Origin: Bryobacterales bacterium
GTDB taxonomy: Bacteria > Acidobacteriota > Terriglobia > Bryobacterales > Bryobacteraceae
NCBI GenBank assembly: GCA_020854055.1
Contig: JADZGD010000120.1
Coordinates: forward strand, 53,583 to 117,582
Length of the DNA stretch: 64,000 bases
Reading direction: 5' to 3'
The first letter of the stretch is position 1, and the number at the start of each line of letters is the position of its first letter. Below the pieces are notes generated by a model. The model made no database searches. It was not told where the DNA came from and worked only from the letters and a program-made list of their open reading frames with translations. This document shows positions 36,970-46,474 of the stretch, piece by piece. The position numbers and the translations under genes were made by a program.

Positions 36970-39900
36970 TCACCCCGCGAGAACTTCGTAAGCCTCCGGG
37001 CCGCAAATGCGGGCCAGTTCGGCCTTGAACTCCTTGTCCGGCCGAACCCGATCGCTAATGTCGAGCACTACCGTAAAATCCAGGGGCTTCTCCAGGCGCA
37101 GGCGAACCTCGGTATTACCGCGCTTGCGATCGAACAACTGACGAAGATCGTCCGGCTTGGCCACGTTCAGGGGTACATGGATAGAAATCACGTTGGGATA
37201 CGATACGCCGGCCACGGCCAGCGGAGTGATCTCCTGAATGGATACCTTGGGCGGCGCGTTCTCTTCCGGCAGCACGGAGCCGCGGATAAACACCGCCGCA
37301 TCTTCCTGAAGGCTCGCAGCCAGTCGCTCGTATTGCGTGGTGAAAACCATCACGTCGATGCTGCCGTTCAGGTCTTCCAGCACGGCCGAAGCCCAGGGCT
37401 TGCCCTCCTTGTTGCGGCGTCTCTGGAGCAAAGTCAGGATACCGCAGAGCGCGACTTCTTTGCCTCGGGACAAAGTCGCAATGCTCGAACTGTCATGGGT
37501 GGCAAGCTCTTTGACCTTATCGGCGTACTCCTCCAGCGGGTGGCCGGTGACATAGAAGCCGATCATTTCTTTTTCGCCGGCCAGCTTTTCCCTCGATGCC
37601 CAATCGGGTACGTTCGGGAGCCGCTCCGCGGGCTGATCGTCCTGGCTGAATATCCCGCCAAACAAGCCTGCCTGCCCGCTAACCAGATCTTTCTGCGTCC
37701 GCTGGGCTGATTCCATCGCCCCTTCGATCGCGGCGAACCGTTGTGCCCGCGTTCCCTCGAGCCCATCCATGGCGCCGGCCCGGATCAGGCTCTCCACCAC
37801 GCGCTTGTTGACCGAAGCGAGATCGATCTTTTCGCAGAACTGGTAGATGGACTGAAAGCGTCCTTCCTGCCGGCGGGCTTTGACGATCGCCTCCACCGCG
37901 TTGGCCCCTACGTTCTTGATGGCGCCCAGGCCGAAGCGGATCGCGTCGCCATCGGGTGTGAAGTTGAAATCGGAGGTGTTGACGTCGGGAGCAAGAACGC
38001 GGATGCCCATGTCGCGGCACTCGCCGATATACTTCACCACCTTGGAAGTATTGCCCGTCTCCGACGTGAGCAATGCGGCCATAAACTCCACCGGGTAGTG
38101 CGCCTTGAGATACGCCGTGACATACGCCAGGTAGGCGTAAGCGGCCGAATGCGACTTGTTGAAGCCGTAGCCGGCAAACTGCTGCATCAGGTCGAAGAGC
38201 TTTTCGGACTTCTTTACGTCGAAGCCCCTTGCAACCGCCCCCTGAACGAAGCGCTCACGCTGTTCAACCATCTCCTCGACGTTTTTCTTGCCCATCGCCC
38301 GGCGCAGGATGTCCGCATCGCCGAGCGAGTAGCCCGCCAGGCGATTGGAGATCTGCATCACCTGTTCCTGGTAGACGATGACGCCGTACGTCTCCTCCAG
38401 GATCGGTTTAAGCTCGGCAAAATCATACGAGACTTCCTTCTTGCCGAGTTTGCGGGCAATGAAATCGTCGATCATGCCGCCCTGTATCGGGCCGGGGCGG
38501 TAAAGTGCGTTCAGCGCGCAGAGATCTTCGATCCGGGCCGGCTGGTAGCGCCGCATGATGTCCCGCATGCCGTCGGACTCAAACTGGAACACGCCGGAGG
38601 TGTAGCCCTTGGAGAATATTTCGTAGGTCTTGGCATCGTCCAGCGGGATTTCCTCGATTTCGAGCTGAATGCCACGGTATTTGTGAATGGATTCCAGCGC
38701 GTCGGTGACGATGGTCAGCGTGGTCAGTCCCAGGAAGTCCATCTTCAGCAGTCCCAGTTTTTCCAGACCGGACATGTCGTATTGGGTAACGATTTCGTCC
38801 TTGTTTGTCCTGGCCAGCGGCACCAGTTCGGTCAACGGGATGGGGGCGATCACCACGCCGGCGGCATGAACTCCGCTGTTGCGGGCCATGCCCTCCAGTT
38901 TCTGGGCCACCTCCAGCAACTGCTTCACTCTGGGATCCCGGTCGGCTGCATCTTTGAAGCCGGGCTCCTTGGCAAGGGCATCTTTTAGCTTGATGTTGAG
39001 CTGGTTGGGAACCAGTTTGGTCAGCCGGTCTACCTCGCCAAAGCTCATGTCGAGCACGCGTCCAACGTCCTTGATGGCTGCCTTAGCTGCCAGAGTGCCG
39101 AAGGTGATAATCTGGGCAACCTGCTCCCGGCCGTACTTTTCGGTTACGTATTGAATCACCTCGCCGCGCCGGCGCGTGCAGAAATCGATGTCGATATCGG
39201 GCATCGAGATACGCTCCGGGTTGAGGAAACGTTCAAACAGCAGGTCGTATTCCAGCGGATCGACATCGGTGATCGCCATGGCGTAGCTCACCAGCGAACC
39301 GGCTGCCGAGCCGCGGCCCGGTCCAACCGGAATGCCCCTGGACCGTGCATAACGGATGAAGTCCCAGACGATCAGGAAGTAGCCGGAGAACTTCATCTGC
39401 TGGATCATCAGAATTTCACGATCCAGCCGTTCCTGGTACTCAGCCAAATCATGCTTCAGGTGGCCTTGAGCGCGCAGTGTCTCCAGCCGGTGGCGGCGTT
39501 TCTCGAAACCCTGCCGGGCGACATATTCAAAGTAGCTGTCGGTGGTGTGGTCCTCGGGAACATCGAAGCGGGGGAATGGCTCTTTCACCTTTTCGAGTTT
39601 GGTGTGGCAGCGCTGGGCGATCTCCCAGGTGCAATCGAGCGCCTCGGGAATCTCTCCGAACAAGGCCAGCATCTCCGCCTTCGACTTCAGGTAGAAGTCA
39701 GGCTTCTCCATCTTCATCCGCTTGGTATCGTTGAGCGTTTTCCCGGTGGAGATGCAAAGCAGCACATCCTGCGCCTGGGCGTCCTCGCGCCGCAGATAGT
39801 GCGAATCGTTGGTGGCAACCAGCGGAATGCCGGTCTCTCGCGAAAGCCGTACGTTCAGCGGGATGACCGTCGCATCTTCGTCAAGACCGTGGTCCTGGAC

Positions 39901-40419
39901 CTCGAGGAAGTAGTTGCCGCTGCCCAGGATGTCCTGATACTGGTAGGCCAGCCGGCGGGCGTCCTCGTAACCACCGTTTCTGAAGACCTCGTTGATTTCG
40001 CCCTTCAGACAGGCCGAAAGTCCAATCAGCCCCTTTGCGTGTTGGGCGAGCAAGTCCTTGTCAATACGAGGCTTATAGTAAAATCCTTCGAGGTATCCGG
40101 CCGAAACCAGCTTCACCAGGTTGCGGTAGCCGTCAGCGTTTTCAGCAAGCAGAACCAGGTGGTTATAGCGCGACTCGTCGCGCGCGCGCCGGTCGCCGTG
40201 GGCAACGTAGACCTCGCAGCCGATGATGGGATGAATGCCCTTGCTCTTCGCTTTAGCCGAAAATTCGACTGCGCCGAACAGGTTGCCATGGTCGGTCATG
40301 GCCACGGCTGGCATCTTCATTTCCGACACCAGGTCCATCAGTTGCCCGATTTCACAGGCCCCGTCGAGCAGCGAATAGTCGGTATGGCAGTGCAGGTGGA
40401 CGAAGGGTGCGTCGGACAT
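36970..40419 (-). CDS. dnaE: DNA polymerase III subunit alpha
   Basis: This 1149-residue replicative polymerase has an N-terminal PHP domain (FVHLHCHTDYSLLDGACEI). The palm holds MPDIDIDFCTRRRGEVIQYV with the catalytic Asp pair. The fingers have GYGFNKSHSAAYAYLAYVTAYLKAHYPVEF, then a helix-hairpin-helix and an OB domain (VALCGILTLLQRRRNKEGKPWASAVLEDLNGSIDVMVF). Length is typical of the DnaE1 type. The ATG gives a normal start. Confidence 0.95.
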   Translation of the reverse strand: MSDAPFVHLHCHTDYSLLDGACEIGQLMDLVSEMKMPAVAMTDHGNLFGAVEFSAKAKSKGIHPIIGCEVYVAHGDRRARDESRYNHLVLLAENADGYRNLVKLVSAGYLEGFYYKPRIDKDLLAQHAKGLIGLSACLKGEINEVFRNGGYEDARRLAYQYQDILGSGNYFLEVQDHGLDEDATVIPLNVRLSRETGIPLVATNDSHYLRREDAQAQDVLLCISTGKTLNDTKRMKMEKPDFYLKSKAEMLALFGEIPEALDCTWEIAQRCHTKLEKVKEPFPRFDVPEDHTTDSYFEYVARQGFEKRRHRLETLRAQGHLKHDLAEYQERLDREILMIQQMKFSGYFLIVWDFIRYARSRGIPVGPGRGSAAGSLVSYAMAITDVDPLEYDLLFERFLNPERISMPDIDIDFCTRRRGEVIQYVTEKYGREQVAQIITFGTLAAKAAIKDVGRVLDMSFGEVDRLTKLVPNQLNIKLKDALAKEPGFKDAADRDPRVKQLLEVAQKLEGMARNSGVHAAGVVIAPIPLTELVPLARTNKDEIVTQYDMSGLEKLGLLKMDFLGLTTLTIVTDALESIHKYRGIQLEIEEIPLDDAKTYEIFSKGYTSGVFQFESDGMRDIMRRYQPARIEDLCALNALYRPGPIQGGMIDDFIARKLGKKEVSYDFAELKPILEETYGVIVYQEQVMQISNRLAGYSLGDADILRRAMGKKNVEEMVEQRERFVQGAVARGFDVKKSEKLFDLMQQFAGYGFNKSHSAAYAYLAYVTAYLKAHYPVEFMAALLTSETGNTSKVVKYIGECRDMGIRVLAPDVNTSDFNFTPDGDAIRFGLGAIKNVGANAVEAIVKARRQEGRFQSIYQFCEKIDLASVNKRVVESLIRAGAMDGLEGTRAQRFAAIEGAMESAQRTQKDLVSGQAGLFGGIFSQDDQPAERLPNVPDWASREKLAGEKEMIGFYVTGHPLEEYADKVKELATHDSSSIATLSRGKEVALCGILTLLQRRRNKEGKPWASAVLEDLNGSIDVMVFTTQYERLAASLQEDAAVFIRGSVLPEENAPPKVSIQEITPLAVAGVSYPNVISIHVPLNVAKPDDLRQLFDRKRGNTEVRLRLEKPLDFTVVLDISDRVRPDKEFKAELARICGPEAYEVLAG

Positions 40420-40443
40420 CGTTGGCTTCCTTCTATCGTAACC

Positions 40444-40459
40444 CCGGCCGGCCGGCCGG
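40444..40459. terminator. (CCGG)x4 self-complementary run
   Basis: Four tandem CCGG units form a perfect palindrome between the jelly-roll gene and dnaE, both on the minus strand. It could terminate the first gene, but no U-tract follows. Confidence 0.25.
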
Positions 40460-40463
40460 AAAG

Positions 40464-41168
40464 CTAGGTTAAAGGCGTGAGCTTGACGTCATCCCACCAG
40501 AGATAGGTCCGGTAGGTACGCAGGCCCAGCAGCCCCGTACCGGCCGGGTGCGGGTCCACGCCAGTCAGCAAGAGTTCGCCATCAAGCGAAAAGCTGATTC
40601 GGCCGCCGCGCTTCGTTACTCCAAGGTGGTAGGTGACGCCCTGCCGGCAGGTCTTATCGAACTTCTCGGCCAGGAGCCGGAATCCGGGATTGTGCCGGAT
40701 TCGAATTCGCGCCTGCAAAGAGCCATCCGGGTTGCGTTCTCTCTCGTCGCCGCCGTTCAGAAACGTAATGATATTACCGCTGAGCCGGTGATAGTCGCTG
40801 TACCTGGCCTTGGCGCGCCCCTGCCGCGTCTCATACAAAGGCGCGCCGGAGGGGTCCGAGTAGCAGAAGAACAGGTTGATGTTGTTGACGCCGGTCGAGG
40901 AAGAGATCACCTGTGCATTGAGGGTCAACTCGAAATCGCCAGGGTGGATGGTCTTGCACCAGGCGGTGGCCACTCCCCCTCCAGGAAGTTCCGGGTTGTC
41001 GGCCCGCATGTGCAGCCTTCCATCCTCAACCCACACCCGCTCCCCGCCTTCCACCCACCAGTTCTTCATACCACGTGAAAAATCTTCCTCGATGCCATTC
41101 GCAACAGCACCCGGCCGGCCTGATGCGAACGCCGGGATGAGCAGGCTCATGGCAACGCGCCGATTCAT
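40464..41168 (-). CDS. secreted jelly-roll (DUF1961/DUF1080-like) protein
   Basis: This 234-residue protein has a short export signal (NRRVAMSLLIPAFASG). The rest is a beta-jelly-roll like that of laminin-G or concanavalin A-type glycan-binding domains: EDFSRGMKNWWVEGGERVWVEDGRLHM, LTLNAQVISSSTGVNNINLFFCYSD, and the closing GLLGLRTYRTYLWWDDVKLTPL. Homologues often occur with polysaccharide-degrading genes. A 3-keto-disaccharide hydrolase-type role is possible but unproven. I chose the ATG at 41168, as the upstream extension is not hydrophobic. It is divergent from the next gene. Confidence 0.6.
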   Translation of the reverse strand: MNRRVAMSLLIPAFASGRPGAVANGIEEDFSRGMKNWWVEGGERVWVEDGRLHMRADNPELPGGGVATAWCKTIHPGDFELTLNAQVISSSTGVNNINLFFCYSDPSGAPLYETRQGRAKARYSDYHRLSGNIITFLNGGDERERNPDGSLQARIRIRHNPGFRLLAEKFDKTCRQGVTYHLGVTKRGGRISFSLDGELLLTGVDPHPAGTGLLGLRTYRTYLWWDDVKLTPLT

Positions 41169-41317
41169 TGGCTGTTTACCACCAGCTAACCGAGAGGCCA
41201 CTGCACTCCATCATCTCACCGAGATCAGTCAACAAAACAAGATATTCGACAGAATTCGCAATTGCTCTCAGCAATGGTATCGTTATCAGATAGTCAATTC
41301 AGCCCCTTGGCAATCAA

Positions 41318-43138
41318 ATGCGGAAACAAAAAGTAATCAGCCGTGTATCGGCCCGGCTGTCCAGGCCCTTTCAGGTTCTCCTGCCGGCCCTGCTGTTGTG
41401 GAGTAGCTGTGTTTTCAGCGCGCCTTCCCGGGAAGAATCGGAGATTACGGCGACTTTCATCCGGCAGATGGTCGAGTTGTCCCGAATTGCGCTCGAGGAC
41501 ATGGATCCGAACACACCCGGAGTCCGGCTCAACAGCGATGACCACACCCACGATGCCGATATCTGCCACGCCATGGCGCTGTTGTACAAGACGCCGCATC
41601 CGCTGAACCCTTATTACCGCGACAAAAAGTTTCGTGATCAGACAATCGCCATTGCCAGCCACATCGCCGCCGCGCGCATGCGTCCCGAGTGGCCGCTGTA
41701 CATCCTCAGCCAGGTTTACAGCCTGCTTAAAGACGAATTGCCGCCCGCGACGCGCCAGGCATGGGAGGCTTATGCCGCCGACTATGTTCGCACCGAACCC
41801 GAACGTCCGCTTTTCCGCACCGCCCCCAACCATGAGGCCGTCAGCGCCCTGGCCGTTTTCCGGGCCGGGCAGGTCTTTGGCAAACCCGAGTGGATGGAGA
41901 AGGGCCGGGCACTGATGCGGCGTCAGTTGCCGCGGCAGACCGAGTTGGGCTACTTCGACGAAGGAGCCGGGCCTTCCATGAAGTACAACGGAGTGCAACT
42001 CGCGGCCATGCTTCAGTTTTGCGATTACTCGGGAGACAAGAGCGTCCTGGAGGCTTCGAGGAAACTCGCCAATTTCATGATCCGATATTCCTTTCCGGAC
42101 GGAACCCCCATCGCTACCTTTGACGGCCGGCAGGATTACGCATTAGGCTACTTCGGCACCCTGCCCTACGGCATGGATCGCTGGCCGCGCGGCAAAGAGC
42201 TGAACCGCCGCATATTCCGCACGCGCCGCCAGCGGGAGGTGCTTGACCCCCGCGGCCCCTACTATGCCTATTCCAACTGGTATGCCAACTTCGGGACATT
42301 TTATGTACCCGACGAGATTCGCGCGCTACGTCCGGACGCCCCGGCCGAGCCGCTGCCGCAGGATCACAACGGCTATCGGATGGTGGAAAGCGGACCGAGT
42401 TTTGCCGGCGGCGTCATCCGCCAGCACGATTGGATGGTGGCCATGTCCGCCATCAAGGCCGATATGGAAGGTAAGAGTATCTATCAACTCGAGCGGCAAT
42501 CCCGGCTCGATATATGGCACCCCAGGGCCGGCCTCGTATTGGGCGGGGGTCACAACATGATCGGCGCCGAAACCCCACTGGCCAATTTTGTGCTGGCGCC
42601 GGCCGACGGTTCCATTCAGGTTGGCTTCGGGAACGTTGCCGGTGACCCGGTGAAGCGTCGCACGGCGTATTTCCCCGGCTACGTGAAGGCCGCATTGGAT
42701 CTCGAGCGGCAGACGCTGACCGAGGTGTTCAGCCGCGGCACCGCCTCGCTGACGGTGCTTCCGAAAACGGAGCGCCGGCTGGAAATCGAATACGCCTACG
42801 ACGTATTCGGCGTCAAAGACGTGTACGTGCAACTGCCGCTCATTGTTTTTCGCAATGCGCGTGTTGAGTTGGATGGCCACCCGTATGACGGCGCGCAATC
42901 GGCGCCCGTCGCCAGGCAGGTTCGGATTACCGACCCGAAGGCGGGTTCGCAAATCACACTGTACCTGCCATCCGGAATCCCCGCCCAACTACATGAACCG
43001 CTAATGCCCTTGCGCTGGTATACCGATGAACGTCAAAAGCAACGCTATGAACCGTACTACCGGGTTGCGCTCGTCTCGGTAAAACTGGACGGGGCAAAAG
43101 GGCGTGGTGAAGGCCGGTTTGTGCTCGAAGTACAGTGA
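41318..43138 (+). CDS. secreted protein of polysaccharide lyase/heparinase-like architecture (unrecognised)
   Basis: This 606-residue protein has a signal peptide (RLSRPFQVLLPALLLWSSCVFS). Helical repeats (about 35-270) with QLAAMLQFCDYSGDKSVLEASRKLANFMIRY suggest an alpha/alpha toroid. The second half is beta-rich (LVLGGGHNMIGAETPLANFVLAPADGSIQVGFG). This helix-plus-sheet order is that of heparinase II/III-type and alginate-type lyases. No catalytic set could be assigned with confidence. The neighbours are the jelly-roll protein and a large receptor, which fits glycan breakdown. Confidence 0.55.
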   Translation: MRKQKVISRVSARLSRPFQVLLPALLLWSSCVFSAPSREESEITATFIRQMVELSRIALEDMDPNTPGVRLNSDDHTHDADICHAMALLYKTPHPLNPYYRDKKFRDQTIAIASHIAAARMRPEWPLYILSQVYSLLKDELPPATRQAWEAYAADYVRTEPERPLFRTAPNHEAVSALAVFRAGQVFGKPEWMEKGRALMRRQLPRQTELGYFDEGAGPSMKYNGVQLAAMLQFCDYSGDKSVLEASRKLANFMIRYSFPDGTPIATFDGRQDYALGYFGTLPYGMDRWPRGKELNRRIFRTRRQREVLDPRGPYYAYSNWYANFGTFYVPDEIRALRPDAPAEPLPQDHNGYRMVESGPSFAGGVIRQHDWMVAMSAIKADMEGKSIYQLERQSRLDIWHPRAGLVLGGGHNMIGAETPLANFVLAPADGSIQVGFGNVAGDPVKRRTAYFPGYVKAALDLERQTLTEVFSRGTASLTVLPKTERRLEIEYAYDVFGVKDVYVQLPLIVFRNARVELDGHPYDGAQSAPVARQVRITDPKAGSQITLYLPSGIPAQLHEPLMPLRWYTDERQKQRYEPYYRVALVSVKLDGAKGRGEGRFVLEVQ

Positions 43139-43248
43139 GCCCGGATCGATAGTTCAGCCCCGGCTCAAACGGGTAAGACAGCGGATTATTTCTAACGAAC
43201 AGTTACGCGATATTTTATTCGAGGTTTGAAAATAGTACCAGATAATGA

Positions 43249-43277
43249 TTGACATACTGTGTCGGGCGCGTTATTCT
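43249..43277 (+). promoter_or_regulatory. strong sigma-70-like promoter of the 43.3-kb receptor
   Basis: TTGACA (43249-43254), a 17-bp spacer and TATTCT (43272-43277) lie about 25 bp upstream of the receptor start, after an AT-rich stretch (43190-43248). The predicted start is near 43284, giving a 5' leader of only 7-19 nt. Confidence 0.65.
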
Positions 43278-43302
43278 GTGCGCAATTATCATGAGGTTCA
43301 GC

Positions 43303-46300
43303 ATGCCTGCACGTCTCAATCTAGCACTGCGCGTCTGTCTGTTAGCCGGCGCTGCCGTGAACGCCATGGGACAAATGCCCATCGGATCCATCGCGGGGAC
43401 CGTCGCCGACGAGTCCGGAGCGGTCATTTCGGGAGCGGCTGTCACCGTCGAAAACAAAGCTACCGGCATGAAGCGCGAACTGAAGACCGGCGAGGACGGT
43501 ACATTCAGCGCGCCCGCGCTCCCCGCCGGGCAATATGAAGTTCGCGGTTCAGCAACCGGATTCCGCCAGACGATCCGCGAAGCGCAGGTGCTTACCGGGA
43601 GCACGACCACCGTTGACCTCAAGATGATTGTCGGCGCGGTAACCGAATCGGTCGAGGTTTCAGGCACGGCCTCGCAGATCAACTACGACGGCCACCAGAT
43701 TGATGGCGTCATCCAGCGCGAAGAGATCGAAAACCTCCCGCTCAACGGGCGCAGCTTCCTGCAACTGGCGTTTCTTGAACCCGGCGTGGGTGTCGGCACC
43801 AAGTCGCTCGCGCAGTACAACGCGCAGTTCAGCGTCTCGGTGCTGGGCGGCGACTCGTCAATGACGGCCATTACCGTTGATGGCGGCAACGTGCGCAACG
43901 CGCTGGAGGGCAACACCTCGCAGAACTTTTCGCAGGAGATCGTACAGGAATTCCAGGTCTCTTCCGCGAATTTCGATTTATCCACCGGAATCGCCGCCGG
44001 GGGCGCCGTGAACATCGTGACCCGCTCCGGCGGCAATCAGTTTCATGGCAGCGGCTATTACTTTTTCCGCGATCATCATTTGTCGGCGTATCCGGCGCTG
44101 GGGCGGAATTCGTTTAACCCCGACCCGTTCTTCGCCCGCCGGCAATCCGGCTTTCTGCTTTCGGGACCCATCAAAAAAGACAAGTTGTTTTTCTTCTTCA
44201 ACCTGGAAAACAACAACCAGGATTCCGTGGTCACGGTGCAGCCCACTTCGCCATACTTCTCCAACCTCGCCGGCAATTACAGCAGCCCATATAATGCGCT
44301 CCAGCCCAGCATCAAATTCGACTACCGCATCAATGACACGAATACCGCCTTTTTGCGCTACTCCCACGACGGCAACAACAGTTTTGGACCGCGGGGCGGC
44401 ATAACGCTACCCTCGGATTGGTTGGTTAACACCAACCGGGCTGACCAGGGCGTGGTGGGCTGGACCAGTACAATCGGCGCCGCGGTGGTTAACGACCTCC
44501 GCTTTGCGTTCCAGTATTGGGGCAACGAAAATCTGTTTCCCACCGAAAAGGAATGTCCGGGTTGCCTCGGCCTGGGCTTTCCGTACGTCTCGATACAGGG
44601 CTCGGGCGTAACGCTCGGCAACACGACCAACGCCCCTCAAGGCAGGGTAATCCGCCGCTATAACATCGTGGAGAGCCTCAACTGGCAAAAGGGATCCCAC
44701 CGGATGCGGTTTGGCGGCAGCTACGAGACCATGCCGTTCAGCGGGTATTGGGCATTCGGCGAACCGGCCGCAACGCAGGTTTTCGGACCCGACCTGCTGG
44801 CTCAGAACCGTATTCCGCCAGCGCTCTGGGGGTTGCCGAATCAGTTTACGTCAAATGCCGACCTGCTGAAATTGCCGCTGCAGGCGTTCGCGCTTGGTAT
44901 CGGAGACCCGTCGCAGCCGCCCCCTTATAACGCTCAAAACGCGCGTAACAACCGCCGTTACCAGCTCTATTGGCAGGACACCTGGCATGTCCACCCGCGC
45001 TTCACGCTTAATTACGGGCTTGGGTGGCAGTTCGAATCAACGCTGACCAATCACGATCTCGATAAACCGGCCCTGCTTGCCCCCATCATGGACAGCCTGG
45101 AGGCGACTGGCAACTCCTACAGGAACTTCTCTCCATCGCTCGGCTTCGCCTGGAATCTCGGCAAGGATAACAAGACGGTGGTGCGCGGCGGCTTCGGCAT
45201 TTACTACGACACGCGTGAGTTGTCGCAGCGGCTCGGCGAGAGGTCCGAGATCGGCCCGGTTGGAAACGGCCGGCAGCAGATTATCAGCACCGGGATTCCG
45301 AACCCGTTGCCAACCATCCCAAGCCCCGCGCCCGGCGTGCTGCCTGCGGTACCTACCGGAGCGCCGCTGTTTTTCACACTCCCCACCGGGTTCACGCTCG
45401 GCACACTGATGCAGATCCTTCCGCAGGTGCAGGCCAGCGTCCAGGCACAACTCGCCAACCCCAATCCGAACGACTTGTCGGTGCGAAATATCAACATCAC
45501 CAAACAGGGCAGCGATCTGTTCCAGCACTACTATCCTGCCTCCTACTCGCGGCACATGGGGATCGGAATCCAGCGCGAAGTGGTACCGAACCTGGTTGCT
45601 TCCGCCGACTTCGTCTACCGCCACTTCTTTCACCAGGAAGTCGGCGACATCGATTACAACTTATTCAACAGCGTCCGGGGTCCGATCATCCCAAAGTGTA
45701 GCGGTGCGCAAGCGTCCAACCCCGCCGCCAACTGCTCCACCGGCCCGATCGAATTCCGGGCGCCGATTGGCCGCACGGATTACAAGGCGCTGCTGGTGAA
45801 GATCGATAAGCGATTCGCCCAACGGTATCAGTTCACCGCGTCTTACGCCATGGTGCGGCAGTACGGGCTCAACGGTATCAATAATGCTTACAACTGGTTC
45901 GAAGGCTGGGGCCCGCAGGCCGGACGGCACAATCTGAATGTCTCCGGAATCATTGATCTGCCCGGCAAGATTCAGTTTTCCTTCATCAGCGCCATCTCCT
46001 CCAAAGGACCGTACCGGCCGTCGGTCAGCAGTGTAGACCTGGATGGCGATGGTCTTGACACCGCCTTTCTGCCCGGCTGGACCGTTCCCGACCGCCACCC
46101 GACCCGGGAAAAATTGCAGGCTGCCGTCGACGCCTGGAATGGCCAGCATCCCGATCTTCCGAACGGCCAGCGCCCGCGCACCCCGCGCAACCAGGTCATT
46201 CCGAAGTTGACCTTGCCGGCAAACTACTCGTTCGGAGAAAACTTCTTCTCCCAGGACATCCGGCTGACGAAATGGTTCTTATTCCATGAGCGGTACAAAT

Positions 46301-46467
46301 TGAACCTCTTTATCGAGAGTTTCAATGTCTTTAACGTTGCCAATCTCGGAGGAATCAGTTCCACGGTGAACGGATCCGGCTTCGGCGTTCCGACCAGCCG
46401 CGCCGGACAGGTTTTTGGCTCGGGTGGTCCGCGCGCGTTCCAGCTCGGCGGGCGCTTTTCGTTTTAG
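43303..46467 (+). CDS. Oar-like TonB-dependent outer-membrane receptor
   Basis: This protein has about 1054 residues. A signal peptide (LNLALRVCLLAGAAVNAMG) is followed by a carboxypeptidase-regulatory domain (IAGTVADESGAVISGAAVTVENKATG), a plug (PLNGRSFLQLAFLEPGV, then GNTSQNFSQEIVQEFQVSSANFDLS), and a long beta-barrel ending in FQLGGRFSF with the terminal Phe of outer-membrane proteins. The ATG at 43303 has GAGG six bases upstream; the longer frame begins inside the -35 box. Such receptors import or bind large substrates in Acidobacteria and Bacteroidetes; no SusD partner is present. Confidence 0.88.
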   Translation: MPARLNLALRVCLLAGAAVNAMGQMPIGSIAGTVADESGAVISGAAVTVENKATGMKRELKTGEDGTFSAPALPAGQYEVRGSATGFRQTIREAQVLTGSTTTVDLKMIVGAVTESVEVSGTASQINYDGHQIDGVIQREEIENLPLNGRSFLQLAFLEPGVGVGTKSLAQYNAQFSVSVLGGDSSMTAITVDGGNVRNALEGNTSQNFSQEIVQEFQVSSANFDLSTGIAAGGAVNIVTRSGGNQFHGSGYYFFRDHHLSAYPALGRNSFNPDPFFARRQSGFLLSGPIKKDKLFFFFNLENNNQDSVVTVQPTSPYFSNLAGNYSSPYNALQPSIKFDYRINDTNTAFLRYSHDGNNSFGPRGGITLPSDWLVNTNRADQGVVGWTSTIGAAVVNDLRFAFQYWGNENLFPTEKECPGCLGLGFPYVSIQGSGVTLGNTTNAPQGRVIRRYNIVESLNWQKGSHRMRFGGSYETMPFSGYWAFGEPAATQVFGPDLLAQNRIPPALWGLPNQFTSNADLLKLPLQAFALGIGDPSQPPPYNAQNARNNRRYQLYWQDTWHVHPRFTLNYGLGWQFESTLTNHDLDKPALLAPIMDSLEATGNSYRNFSPSLGFAWNLGKDNKTVVRGGFGIYYDTRELSQRLGERSEIGPVGNGRQQIISTGIPNPLPTIPSPAPGVLPAVPTGAPLFFTLPTGFTLGTLMQILPQVQASVQAQLANPNPNDLSVRNINITKQGSDLFQHYYPASYSRHMGIGIQREVVPNLVASADFVYRHFFHQEVGDIDYNLFNSVRGPIIPKCSGAQASNPAANCSTGPIEFRAPIGRTDYKALLVKIDKRFAQRYQFTASYAMVRQYGLNGINNAYNWFEGWGPQAGRHNLNVSGIIDLPGKIQFSFISAISSKGPYRPSVSSVDLDGDGLDTAFLPGWTVPDRHPTREKLQAAVDAWNGQHPDLPNGQRPRTPRNQVIPKLTLPANYSFGENFFSQDIRLTKWFLFHERYKLNLFIESFNVFNVANLGGISSTVNGSGFGVPTSRAGQVFGSGGPRAFQLGGRFSF

Positions 46468-46474
46468 ATAACCT

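Noticed and set aside
43249..43302. Longer start of the large receptor at a TTG (43249)
   Set aside because: The TTG is the first part of the -35 box TTGACA; the promoter lies in this stretch, so it cannot be coding for the same transcript.
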